Positions 17,804-25,958 of a stretch of 64,000 nt of DNA are shown here, piece by piece. A program made the position numbers and the translations under genes. This stretch comes from Hydrogenophaga flava NBRC 102514 (GTDB taxonomy: Bacteria; Pseudomonadota; Gammaproteobacteria; Burkholderiales; Burkholderiaceae_C): the NCBI RefSeq assembly GCF_001571145.1, contig NZ_BCTF01000001.1, positions 124,001-188,000 of the forward strand. Reading direction: 5' to 3'. The notes under the pieces are model-generated. The model was not told where the DNA came from. It ran no database searches and was given only the letters and a program-made list of their open reading frames with translations. Within the stretch, counting starts at the first letter, position 1. The number at the start of each line of letters is the position of its first letter.

Positions 17804-18715
17804 TCAGTGGCTCTTGATCATCGTTCCGAACGGCTGGTCACCCAGCACTTCGAGCAGCAGCGCATGCGGCACGCGGCCGTCGATGATGTGCACCGCGTTC
17901 ACGCCGCTCTTGGCCGCGTCCAGCGCGCCGGCGATCTTGGGGATCATGCCGCCGCTGATGGTGCCGTCCTCGCACAGCTCGTCGATGCGGCGCGGGGTCA
18001 GCTCCGTCATCAGGTTGCCGGCCTTGTCCAGCACGCCGCGGATGTTGGTGAGCATCAGCAGCTTCTCGGCCTGCAGCACGGTCGCCAGCTTGGCGGCCAC
18101 CACGTCGGCGTTGATGTTGTAGCTCTCGTTCTTCTCACCGAAGCCGATCGGGCTGACCACGGGAATGAACTGGTCGTCCTGCAGCGCCTGGACCACCGAC
18201 GGATCGATGCTGACGATGTCGCCGACCTGGCCGACATCGTGTTCGCGGCTTGGGTCCTGCTGGTCGGCCAGGCGCAGCTTCTGCGCGCGGATCATGGCGC
18301 CGTCGCGGCCCGTCAGGCCCACAGCCTTGCCGCCGGCGGCGTTGATCAGGCCCACGATGTCCTGCTGCACCTCGCCACCCAGCACCCACTCGACCACCTC
18401 CATGGTCTCGGCGTCGGTCACGCGCATGCCCTGGATGAACTCGCCCTTCTTGCCCAGGCGCTGCAGCAGGGTCTCGATCTGCGGGCCGCCGCCGTGCACC
18501 ACCACCGGGTTGATGCCGACCAGCTTCAAGAGCACCACGTCTTCGGCGAAGTCCTGCTGCAGGGCTGGGTCGGTCATGGCGTTGCCGCCGTACTTGATGA
18601 CCATGGTCTTGCCGTGGTACTTGCGGATGTACGGCAGGGCCTGGGCCAGCAGCTCGGCCTTCTCGCGCGGCTGGACGTGGGACAGATCGACGGGGGTGTG
18701 GTTGGGGCTGGTCAT
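17804..18715 (-). CDS. argB: acetylglutamate kinase
   Basis: A 303-residue amino-acid kinase-fold enzyme that phosphorylates N-acetyl-L-glutamate with ATP, the second step of arginine biosynthesis. Motifs are typical: [13 protein letters not shown] for ATP binding, [13 protein letters not shown] for acetylglutamate binding, and [12 protein letters not shown] near the C-terminal nucleotide region. Length and order fit ArgB, and a short N-terminal helix ([12 protein letters not shown]) is present as in arginine-sensitive versions. It is first in a tight minus-strand run with a two-component system and slmA. Confidence 0.97.
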   Translation of the reverse strand: MTSPNHTPVDLSHVQPREKAELLAQALPYIRKYHGKTMVIKYGGNAMTDPALQQDFAEDVVLLKLVGINPVVVHGGGPQIETLLQRLGKKGEFIQGMRVTDAETMEVVEWVLGGEVQQDIVGLINAAGGKAVGLTGRDGAMIRAQKLRLADQQDPSREHDVGQVGDIVSIDPSVVQALQDDQFIPVVSPIGFGEKNESYNINADVVAAKLATVLQAEKLLMLTNIRGVLDKAGNLMTELTPRRIDELCEDGTISGGMIPKIAGALDAAKSGVNAVHIIDGRVPHALLLEVLGDQPFGTMIKSH

Positions 18716-18780
18716 GGCGGGTGGGGTGGAGAAAGCTGGAATTCCGAAATTCTAGGCTCCCACCCGCCCAGCACCCAGGG

Positions 18781-20766
18781 TCAGAAATGAATTCCGCGCA
18801 TCATCTGCTGCATGGCGATCGCCTCGGGGGAAAGCTGCGGCTTGGCCCCCTTCTCGCCCTTGGCGGCCGAAGAGTCGGGGAACATGCGGAAGCTGGTGTT
18901 CATCACGATCTGGGCGATGCGCGGCACGAAGGCGTGCAGCACCTGACCGGTCACCCCCAGGCGCGTGGCGATGCGCACCGGTTTGAAGATGCAGGCCTGC
19001 GCGATCATGTCGGCCGCATCCTCCGGGGCCAGCGTCGGCACGTTCTTGTAGATCTGCGTCGGCGCGATCATCGGTGTGCGCACCAGCGGCATGTTGATGG
19101 TCGTGAACGAGATGCCCTGGTCGGCGAACTCGGACGATGCGCAGCGCGTCCATGCATCCAGCGCCGCCTTGCTCGCGACGTAGGCCGAGAAGCGCGGTGC
19201 ATTGGTCAGCACGCCGATGGAGCTGATGTTCACGATGTGGCCCTTGCGCTTGGCCACCATGCCCGGCAGCAGGCCCATGGTCACGCGCAGGCAGCCGAAG
19301 TAGTTCAGCTGCATGGTGCGCTCGAAGTCGTGGAAGCGGTCGTAGCTGCTCTCGATGGCGCGGCGGATCGAACGGCCCGCGTTGTTGATCAGGAAGTCCA
19401 CTCCCCCGTGGTTGGCGATCAGCAACTGCACGAAGCGGTCGGCATCGGCCATGTCGGCGATGTCGGCCGGGTAGGCGACGAACGCGTAGCCCTTGTCTTT
19501 GGCTTCCTTGCAGGCTTCGTCGAGCTTGTCCTGGTCTCGCCCGCAGATGATGGTGGTGGCGCCCGCCTCGGCGAACTTGTGCGCCGCCGCCAGGCCGATG
19601 CCCGAACTGCCGCCGGTGACCAGCACCACCTTGCCGGCCACGGTGCCGCGCAGGCTGCGGTCGATGTGCAGGTCGGGGTCGAGGTGCCGCTCCCAGTAGT
19701 CCCACAGGCGCCAGGCGTAGTCCTTGAGGTCGGGACACGCAATGCCGCTGCCCTTGAGCGCGGCCGTGGTCTCACGGCAGTCGAAGCGCGTGGGGTAGTT
19801 GACGAAGGTCATCATGTCCTCGGGCAGCCCGAGGTCCTGCATCACCGCGCGGTAGACGCGGCGCACCGGTGCCAGCGCCATTAGCCCCTTCTTCACGCTC
19901 TTGGGGATGAAGCCCAGCAGCGCCGCGTTGACGAACAGGTTCATCTTGGGCGCGTGCGCGGCCTTGCTCAGGATGTCCAGCACATCGCCCACGCGGTAAC
20001 CCATCGGGTCGACCAGATGGAAGCAGCAGCCGCCGCCGCGCTTCTGGTGGCTGATGTGGTCCAGCGCATTGACCACGAAGTCCACCGGCACGATGTTGAT
20101 GCGGCCACCTTCGAGACCGACGCTAGGCATCCAGGGCGGCAGGATCTGGCGCATGCGCTGGATCAGCTTGAAGAAGTAATAGGGCCCGTCGATCTTGTCC
20201 ATCTCGCCGGTTCGGCTGTCACCCACCACGGCGGCGGGGCGGTACACCGTCCATGGCACCTTGCATTCCTGGCGAACGATCTTCTCGCTCTCGTGCTTGG
20301 TCATGAAGTACGGGTGGTCCAGTCCCTCGGCCTCATCGAACATGTCCTCGCGGAACACGCCTTCGTACAGGCCAGCCGCGGCGATGGACGACACGTGGTG
20401 GAAGTGCCCGGCACCAATCGCCTTGGCGAACTCGACGGTGTTGCGCGTGCCGTCCACATTCACGGCGATCTGGCTCTCGGCGTCGGCCTCCAGGTCGTAC
20501 ACCGCCGCCAGGTGGTGGAAGTGGTCGATCTGCCCTTTGAGTGCCTTGATGTCCTCGGCGCTCACGCCGAGTTTTTTTGCCGTCAGGTCACCGAACACCG
20601 GGATGGCCCGGGTCGCACCCACGCCCCAGAACTCGCGCAACCCGGCCACCTTGCCTTCGCTTTCCTTGCGCAGCAGGAAGTGCACCACCGCGCCCTTGCG
20701 CTCCAGCAGTTTCTTGACGAGCCGTTTGCCGATGAAGCCGGTGGCGCCGGTGACGAAATAGTGCAT
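18781..20766 (-). CDS. two-domain fatty acyl-CoA reductase (alcohol-forming)
   Basis: A 661-residue fusion of two Rossmann reductase domains. The N-terminal extended-SDR/male-sterility-type domain has VTGATGFIGKRL at residues 5-16 and a Tyr-x3-Lys in YFMTK (about 152-156). The C-terminal classical SDR domain has VTGGSSGIG near 378-386 and Tyr-x3-Lys in YVASK (about 528-532). Length and order match the Marinobacter Maqu_2507-type enzyme, which takes fatty acyl-CoA through the aldehyde to the fatty alcohol with NADPH. With the wax ester synthase at 31146 it would complete wax ester synthesis. CAGGAG precedes the ATG. A mycolate- or aldehyde-specific reductase is the alternative. Confidence 0.88.
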   Translation of the reverse strand: MHYFVTGATGFIGKRLVKKLLERKGAVVHFLLRKESEGKVAGLREFWGVGATRAIPVFGDLTAKKLGVSAEDIKALKGQIDHFHHLAAVYDLEADAESQIAVNVDGTRNTVEFAKAIGAGHFHHVSSIAAAGLYEGVFREDMFDEAEGLDHPYFMTKHESEKIVRQECKVPWTVYRPAAVVGDSRTGEMDKIDGPYYFFKLIQRMRQILPPWMPSVGLEGGRINIVPVDFVVNALDHISHQKRGGGCCFHLVDPMGYRVGDVLDILSKAAHAPKMNLFVNAALLGFIPKSVKKGLMALAPVRRVYRAVMQDLGLPEDMMTFVNYPTRFDCRETTAALKGSGIACPDLKDYAWRLWDYWERHLDPDLHIDRSLRGTVAGKVVLVTGGSSGIGLAAAHKFAEAGATTIICGRDQDKLDEACKEAKDKGYAFVAYPADIADMADADRFVQLLIANHGGVDFLINNAGRSIRRAIESSYDRFHDFERTMQLNYFGCLRVTMGLLPGMVAKRKGHIVNISSIGVLTNAPRFSAYVASKAALDAWTRCASSEFADQGISFTTINMPLVRTPMIAPTQIYKNVPTLAPEDAADMIAQACIFKPVRIATRLGVTGQVLHAFVPRIAQIVMNTSFRMFPDSSAAKGEKGAKPQLSPEAIAMQQMMRGIHF

Positions 20767-20795
20767 CGAGGTACTCCTGGATTTGTGGGTATCGG

Positions 20796-20814
20796 GAACA
20801 ACCGTGCATTGTTC
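20796..20814. promoter_or_regulatory. inverted repeat upstream of the acyl-CoA reductase
   Basis: GAACAA-N7-TTGTTC, perfect 6-bp arms, is centred about 39 bp upstream of the reductase start in the divergent region shared with the phasin gene. It overlaps the place where a minus-strand promoter would lie. The size suits a dimeric repressor, but no regulator is identified. Confidence 0.4.
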
Positions 20815-20974
20815 ACCACGCGCCGATTGCGCCGTTTCAGCACAAACCCGTGGCGTGCACCCCCTGTTTTTAGTCGCTGGCCCCTACACAGGCACGGCGC
20901 CACGGCCGTACAGTGCCACCACCCTGAGGCATTGCCATGCCTCCATTCCGATCCACACCGTTCACGGAGCTTCC

Positions 20975-21523
20975 ATGGTCACCAAGACTCGCAAATCCGG
21001 CACCGCCAGCACCGCTGCATCCGCCACCGCATCGCCGCTGTCCGGCGCGATCAAGGATTCCGCCCAGCAGATCTGGCTGGCCGGCCTCGGCGCCTTCTCC
21101 AAGGCCCAGGCAGAAGGCGGCAAGGCCTTCGAGACCCTGGTCAAGGAAGGCCTGTCGATCCAGCGCAAGACCCAGGCTGTCGCCGAGGAACGCCTCAACG
21201 AAGCCACGCAGCGCATGACCAACATGGCCAGCGACATCGGCAGCAAGGCCGCCGGCCAGTGGGACAAGCTGGAGAACATCTTTGAAGACCGCGTGGCCAA
21301 GGCCCTGAACAAGCTGGGCGTGCCCTCGGCGCGCGACATCGAGGCCCTGATCGAGCGCATCGACGCCCTCAGCGCCGCCGTGGCTGGCGAGGGTGGCAAG
21401 ACCGTGAAGGCCGCCGCACCGCGCAAGGCAGCCGCACCAAAGGCCGCGGCCAAAACCGCCACGAAAACAGCCGCCGCCAAGCCTGCCCGCAAGGCCCCGG
21501 CGCGCGCCAAGAAGGCCGCCTGA
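20975..21523 (+). CDS. phasin-family granule-associated protein
   Basis: A 182-residue protein starting at the ATG at 20975. A phasin-type helical region covers about residues 20-130 (IKDSAQQIWLAGLGAFSKAQ, EGLSIQRKTQAV, then NKLGVPSARDIEALIERIDAL). It ends in a Lys/Ala/Pro-rich tail resembling histone-like PhaF tails. The family coats polyhydroxyalkanoate or other storage granules, and the basic tail can tether granules to DNA. Divergent from the fatty acyl-CoA reductase and followed by a strong terminator. Binding to wax ester droplets is possible but not shown. Confidence 0.92.
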   Translation: MVTKTRKSGTASTAASATASPLSGAIKDSAQQIWLAGLGAFSKAQAEGGKAFETLVKEGLSIQRKTQAVAEERLNEATQRMTNMASDIGSKAAGQWDKLENIFEDRVAKALNKLGVPSARDIEALIERIDALSAAVAGEGGKTVKAAAPRKAAAPKAAAKTATKTAAAKPARKAPARAKKAA

Positions 21524-21558
21524 GCACCACGACGGTGGAAGGCTCGGCTGAGCAGGAA

Positions 21559-21582
21559 GGGGCGCGCGGCGCCCCTTTTTTT
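21559..21582 (+). terminator. Rho-independent terminator after the phasin gene
   Basis: GGGGCGC-GCG-GCGCCCC forms a perfect 7-bp stem with a 3-base loop and is followed directly by seven T residues. This is the best intrinsic terminator in the window. It isolates the phasin gene from the patatin gene downstream. Confidence 0.9.
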
Positions 21583-21631
21583 CGCCCGTGCGGACTGCTG
21601 CAACGCAGCACCTGCCGCCACCGGGGCGGTC

Positions 21632-21637
21632 TACACT
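21632..21637 (+). promoter_or_regulatory. candidate -10 box very close to a start codon
   Basis: TACACT ends 7 bp before the ATG at 21645. If used as a -10 element, transcription would begin at or next to the start codon, giving a leaderless or near-leaderless mRNA. No convincing -35 was found at 16-18 bp. The same hexamer occurs upstream of the PlpD-like gene, arginase and glutathione reductase. Confidence 0.35.
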
Positions 21638-21644
21638 CGACCGC

Positions 21645-22853
21645 ATGACGCCCTCCCGCCCCCGTTCGACACGGCGTTCCCGCCCGGCCCCCCGCATCGC
21701 GCTGGCCTTTGCCGGCGGCGGGCCGCTGGGTGCGATCTACGAGATCGGCGCCCTGTGCGCCCTGGAAGACAGCCTGCACGGGCTGGACTTCAACGGCTGC
21801 GACCACTACATCGGCGTGTCGGCGGGCGGCTTCATCGCCGCGGGGCTGGTCAATGGCATCACGCCGCGCCAGCTGTGCGAATCCTTCATCGAGGACCGCC
21901 TGGGCGACGACCACTTCGATCCCGCCTGGCTGATGCGCCCGGCCTGGCGCGAGTTCATCGAACGGGCGCAGCGGGTGCCCGCGCTGATGGGCGGCGCACT
22001 GTGGGCCTGGGCCGCGCAGGGCAAGCGCTTTACCAACGCCTTCGAGCGCATGGGCGCGGCGCTGCCCACCGGGGTGCTGGACAACGAAGGCATCCACGAA
22101 CAGATCCGGCGACTGTTCAGCAAACCCGGCCGCAGCAACGACTTCCGCCAGCTGCGCGCCCGCCTGACCCTGGTGGCCACCGAGCTTGACACCGGCGAGG
22201 CCACCCCTTTTGGTCGACCGGGCTGGGACCATGTGCCGATCTCACGCGCGATCCAGGCCAGTGCCGCCCTGCCCGGCCTGTTTCCTCCGGTGGTCATCGA
22301 CGGCCGGCACTACGTGGACGGTGCGCTCAAGAAAACGGTGCACGCCACGGTGGCGCTGGACGAGGGAGTGGACCTTCTGCTGTGCCTGAACCCGCTGGTG
22401 CCGTTCCACGCCGGCGCTGGCAGCGAACACATTCCTTCGCTGGTCGAAGGCGGCCTGCCCGCGGTCATGAGCCAGACCTTCCGCTCCATGATCCACTCCC
22501 GCCTGGCGCTGGGCTTCAGACACTACGAGCACAGCTACCCGAACACCGACATCGTGCTGATCGAGCCCGACCAGCGCGACGCCGAGCTGTTTTTCGCCAA
22601 CACCTTCAGCTACCGCCAGCGCCGCGAGCTGGCCGAACACGCCTTCCAGCAGACCCGCCAGCTGCTGCGCGATCGTGCCGGCCACCTGGGTCCGATGCTG
22701 GCGCGGCACGGCATCGCGCTGGACGAGGCCGCCCTGCGCGACGCGCAGCGGCGCCTGCTGCCCGCAGAACCGGTGCAGCGCGACACCGCCCTGAAGCGGC
22801 TGGACAGCGCCCTGGACACCCTCGAACAACGGCTGCAGACGCAGCGCGCCTGA
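21645..22853 (+). CDS. patatin-like phospholipase, cytoplasmic
   Basis: A 402-residue protein with a patatin domain: oxyanion loop FAGGGPLGAIY, nucleophile elbow GVSAGGF and the Asp motif in YVDGALKKT. No signal peptide is visible; the N-terminus is Arg/Pro-rich. Members hydrolyse acyl esters of phospholipids or neutral lipids, and some act on storage granules. It is followed after 1 bp by a TetR regulator, so the two form an operon. Next to the phasin and wax genes, a lipase working on storage lipid is reasonable but inferred. A GTG upstream at 21588 is possible but sits close to the terminator. Confidence 0.9.
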   Translation: MTPSRPRSTRRSRPAPRIALAFAGGGPLGAIYEIGALCALEDSLHGLDFNGCDHYIGVSAGGFIAAGLVNGITPRQLCESFIEDRLGDDHFDPAWLMRPAWREFIERAQRVPALMGGALWAWAAQGKRFTNAFERMGAALPTGVLDNEGIHEQIRRLFSKPGRSNDFRQLRARLTLVATELDTGEATPFGRPGWDHVPISRAIQASAALPGLFPPVVIDGRHYVDGALKKTVHATVALDEGVDLLLCLNPLVPFHAGAGSEHIPSLVEGGLPAVMSQTFRSMIHSRLALGFRHYEHSYPNTDIVLIEPDQRDAELFFANTFSYRQRRELAEHAFQQTRQLLRDRAGHLGPMLARHGIALDEAALRDAQRRLLPAEPVQRDTALKRLDSALDTLEQRLQTQRA

Positions 22854-22854
22854 C

Positions 22855-23514
22855 ATGACCCGCAAAGCCCCCCGACGCACGGCCGAACGCATCCTGGAAG
22901 TCACCCTCGCGCTGTTCAACCGCTTCGGTGAGCCCAACGTCTCCACCACGCTGATCTCCTCCGAGCTGGGCATCAGCCCGGGCAACCTGTACTACCACTA
23001 CCCGGCCAAGGACGAGCTGATCAACTCGCTGTTCGAGCGCTACGAGAAGGCGCTCAACGAGCTGCTGCAGGCCAGCGACGGCGTGCGCAACGTGGAGGAC
23101 GCTTGGTTCTTCCTGCACTCGCTGTTCGAGATCGTCTGGGAATACCGCTTCCTCTACCGCGACCTCAACGACCTGCTGTCCAAGAACCGGCTGCTGGAGA
23201 CGCGCTTTCAGGCTGTGCTCAAGAACAAGATCCGCTCGGTGCGCAGCCTGCTAAGCGGCATGTCGCGCGCCGGCGCCATCGACCTCGATGCACGGGAACT
23301 GGAGCCCACGGCCAACTGCATGGTGGTGCTGCTGACCTACTGGCTGAGCTTCGAGTACGTGCGCGACCCGCGCAACGCACTGGAGCCCGACAACGCCCAG
23401 GCTGCGCTGCTGCGCGGCGCCCACCACGTGCTCAATGTGCTGGCACCGTACCTCGAAGCCGGCCAGCGCCAGCACCTGCTGCAGCTCACGGGCGCCTACC
23501 GCACGGCGCCCTGA
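22855..23514 (+). CDS. TetR-family regulator
   Basis: A 219-residue TetR protein. The helix-turn-helix lies at about residues 27-55 (TTLISSELGISPGNLYYHYP), and the C-terminal domain carries AWFFLHSLFEIVWEYRFLYRD, typical of a TetR subgroup common in beta- and gammaproteobacteria. Its ATG is 1 bp after the stop of the patatin gene, so translation is coupled. It probably controls that operon or nearby lipid genes. The inverted repeat at 20796-20814 is one possible target. Confidence 0.9.
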   Translation: MTRKAPRRTAERILEVTLALFNRFGEPNVSTTLISSELGISPGNLYYHYPAKDELINSLFERYEKALNELLQASDGVRNVEDAWFFLHSLFEIVWEYRFLYRDLNDLLSKNRLLETRFQAVLKNKIRSVRSLLSGMSRAGAIDLDARELEPTANCMVVLLTYWLSFEYVRDPRNALEPDNAQAALLRGAHHVLNVLAPYLEAGQRQHLLQLTGAYRTAP

Positions 23515-23535
23515 GCCCGGGGCCGCCGCCCGGGC
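23515..23535. terminator. convergent-gene hairpin
   Basis: GCCCGGG and CCCGGGC arms with a 7-base loop fill exactly the gap between the stop of the TetR gene and the stop of the DUF2817 gene. No U-run. It probably acts as a shared terminator or RNA 3' end stabiliser. Confidence 0.5.
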
Positions 23536-24645
23536 CTATTGGGGTGGGCTGCGGCGCAGCCCGTCCACCGCCTGGAACAGGGCCTGCCGTGCCTGGGAAA
23601 CCACCTGGGCCCGCCAGTCGTCGGTGTCGACGTAGAACGCGTCCCGTACCCGTTTCTGGATCACGGTGCGCAGCCCGGCCGGCGCGTCCGGGTGCAGGCG
23701 CATCCACTGGTCGCCGCGCAGGGCGTTGAGCACATCCAGCAGCGGCAGGGTGCCGTATTCCAGCGCGATTCCGGTGTACTGGGCCTGCGGGCACTCGTCG
23801 TAGACCGCGTTCCACATCAGGCCGGTCAGGCAGGCCGAGGCGGAACTGCCGTCGTAGATCGAGGTCACCGGCGTCTGTCCATCGCCACCCCACCAGGCGC
23901 GGGCGCGCTGCAGTGCCGCATCGTCGTCGCGGCAGGCGAAGATGCGCTCGCCCAGACCGCTCGGGCCCAGCCCGGTGTGCAGGTCGATCCAGGCGATGTG
24001 GCGCGCGCTGCGCCCATGTTCCCGCAGCACCTCGCGCAGCGTGCGGTGGCTCCAGGTCGGCGCCGTGCCGCCGAAGAACAGCCCGTCAGGGTGGCTGTGC
24101 TGGCCCTGGGAGACGGCGCTCTGGTAGGCCCCCAGGCCCTTGCGACCGATGTAGTGGGCAATCACCGCCTCGTTCTCGGCCGCAGGCGGCCACACCGCCG
24201 GCAGCAGGAACGGGTGCAGCTCGTCGTAGGCCGGGTTCGCCGGCAGGGGTTGCGAGAAGTCCTGGAAATTGCGGTTGAGATCGACGTTGTCCTCGGTCAC
24301 CCGGCGCAGGTGCGAGAACCCGTAGGGATTGAGCGCGTGGATGTACAGCACCGCGACCCCGGCGGCGCGGGCGTGCGCGCGCCAGTCGGCGTCGTGGGTG
24401 GCGAACACCTGTATGCCCGAACCACAGAAGCCTTCGACGCCGTGGCAGGCGCTGCTGACGATCAGCAGGCGCTCGGCGTCCGGCGGCCCGTCCAGGGCGA
24501 CGTCCACGGCCAGGGTCTCCTGCTCGCGCCCGGGCAGCGGGTGGTTGTGGCTGCGGATGGCCATGCCAGCGGCGGCCGCGCCCTCCAGGAACTGCACGCG
24601 CGCCAGCGCATAGGACGGCGCGAAGGCGGACTGGGGATTGATCAT
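23536..24645 (-). CDS. M14-family metallopeptidase-like protein (DUF2817)
   Basis: A 369-residue DUF2817 protein starting MINPQSAFAP at 24645. It has the zinc-carboxypeptidase pattern: VSSACHGVEGFCGSGIQ supplying the His-x2-Glu ligands, NLNRNF near residue 124, and WIDLHTGLGPSGLGE supplying the third His. Substrate is unknown; relatives are placed with aspartoacylase/carboxypeptidase-like enzymes. No signal peptide. Its start overlaps the M20 amidohydrolase stop by 4 bp (ATGA), so it is translated after that gene, suggesting both act on the same amide or peptide substrate. Confidence 0.88.
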   Translation of the reverse strand: MINPQSAFAPSYALARVQFLEGAAAAGMAIRSHNHPLPGREQETLAVDVALDGPPDAERLLIVSSACHGVEGFCGSGIQVFATHDADWRAHARAAGVAVLYIHALNPYGFSHLRRVTEDNVDLNRNFQDFSQPLPANPAYDELHPFLLPAVWPPAAENEAVIAHYIGRKGLGAYQSAVSQGQHSHPDGLFFGGTAPTWSHRTLREVLREHGRSARHIAWIDLHTGLGPSGLGERIFACRDDDAALQRARAWWGGDGQTPVTSIYDGSSASACLTGLMWNAVYDECPQAQYTGIALEYGTLPLLDVLNALRGDQWMRLHPDAPAGLRTVIQKRVRDAFYVDTDDWRAQVVSQARQALFQAVDGLRRSPPQ

Positions 24646-25856
24646 GCAGTGTCCTTGCGCGGTTGCGACAGCCACTGTTCGGCCAGCCGCACCCAGTAGG
24701 TCGCTCCCAGCGGGATCAGGTCGTCGTTGAAGTCGTAGCTCGGGTTGTGCAGCGTGCAGGGCCCGCCGCCGTGGCCGATCTCGCGGTGCGCGCCCTCGCC
24801 GTTGGCGATGAAGATGTAGCAGCCCGGCTGGGCCTGCAGCATGTAGGCGAAGTCTTCGGCCCCCATGGTCGGCTCCTGCACCAGCACCTGGTCGGCGCCG
24901 ACGATGCCCGCCAGCACCTCGCGCACGAAAGCGGTTTCCGCCGGGTGGTTGACGGTGGGCGGGTAGTTGCGGTGGAACTGGAACTCGCAGGTGGCACCGA
25001 AGGCGGCGCAGGTGTGCTGCGCGATCTCCTGCATGCGCCGCTCGATCATGTCGAGCACCTCGTAGGTGAAGGTGCGCACCGTGCCCTGGATCTCGCAGCT
25101 GTCGGGCACCACGTTGGTGGCCTCGCCGGTGTGGATCATGGTCACACTGATCACACCCGCGTCCACCGGCTTCTTGTTGCGCGAGATGATGGTCTGGAAG
25201 GCCTGCACCATCTGGCAGGCCACGGGCACCGGGTCGATGCCGTTGTGCGGCAGCGCAGCGTGCGAGCCCTTGCCGCGGATGACGATGTGAAACTCGTTGC
25301 TCGACGCCATCACCGGGCCGGCGCTGGCGGCAAAGCTGCCCACCGGCAGGCCCGGCCAGTTGTGCATGCCGAACACCGCCTCGACCGGGAACTGCTCGAA
25401 CAGACCGTCCTTGATCATCTCGCGGGCGCCGCCGCCGCCCTCCTCGGCCGGCTGGAAGATCAGATAGACCGTGCCGTCGAAGTTCCGGTGTTTCGAGAAG
25501 TGCTGCGCCGCCGCCAGCAGCATCGCGGTGTGGCCGTCGTGGCCGCAGGCGTGCATCTTGCCGGCGTGCTGGCTGGCGTGCGCGAAGTGGTTGTGCTCCT
25601 GCATCGGCAACGCGTCCATGTCGGCGCGCAGGCCGATGGCCCGGCCACAGGCCCCGCCGTCGCGGCCGTGCACGATGCCCACCACCCCGGTGGTGCCCAT
25701 GCCGCGGTGCACCGGTATGCCCCACTCGGCCAGCTTGGCCGCGACCACCTCGGCGGTGCGCACCTCTTCAAAACAGAGCTCGGGATGGGAGTGGATGTCC
25801 CGGCGCACGGCGGCGATGGCCGCGGACTGGGTCAGGATGGAGTCGATCAGCTGCAT
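24642..25856 (-). CDS. M20-family amidohydrolase (hippurate hydrolase-like)
   Basis: A 404-residue enzyme starting MQLIDSILTQ at 25856. The M20D/HipO motifs are clear: RRDIHSHPEL, the metal site MHACGHDGHTAML, the catalytic Glu pair in FQPAEEGGGGA, GSHAALPHNG and a C-terminal metal-binding HGGGPCTLHNPSYDF. It hydrolyses N-acyl or N-aroyl amino acids, and some relatives deacetylate N-acetyl-cysteine or -diaminopimelate. Paired with the DUF2817 peptidase by a 4-bp overlap. A periplasmic binding protein follows upstream on the same strand, consistent with uptake and hydrolysis of an acylated amino acid or peptide. Confidence 0.92.
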   Translation of the reverse strand: MQLIDSILTQSAAIAAVRRDIHSHPELCFEEVRTAEVVAAKLAEWGIPVHRGMGTTGVVGIVHGRDGGACGRAIGLRADMDALPMQEHNHFAHASQHAGKMHACGHDGHTAMLLAAAQHFSKHRNFDGTVYLIFQPAEEGGGGAREMIKDGLFEQFPVEAVFGMHNWPGLPVGSFAASAGPVMASSNEFHIVIRGKGSHAALPHNGIDPVPVACQMVQAFQTIISRNKKPVDAGVISVTMIHTGEATNVVPDSCEIQGTVRTFTYEVLDMIERRMQEIAQHTCAAFGATCEFQFHRNYPPTVNHPAETAFVREVLAGIVGADQVLVQEPTMGAEDFAYMLQAQPGCYIFIANGEGAHREIGHGGGPCTLHNPSYDFNDDLIPLGATYWVRLAEQWLSQPRKDTA

Positions 25857-25923
25857 GGTGTCCTCGTCTGCAAGCGGGCATGGTAGCCCCGCAAGCACCT
25901 GGCGACAGAGCCGATCGCGACAA

Positions 25924-25939
25924 CCCGGTCCGGACCGGG
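25924..25939. terminator. perfect palindrome after the binding-protein gene
   Basis: CCCGGTCCGGACCGGG is a perfect 16-bp palindrome, 19 bp past the stop of the binding-protein gene on the minus strand. It can fold as a GC-rich hairpin but has no U-run, so it may attenuate rather than end transcription before the amidohydrolase gene. Confidence 0.4.
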
Positions 25940-25958
25940 GATGTCGGCCCTGCCAGGG

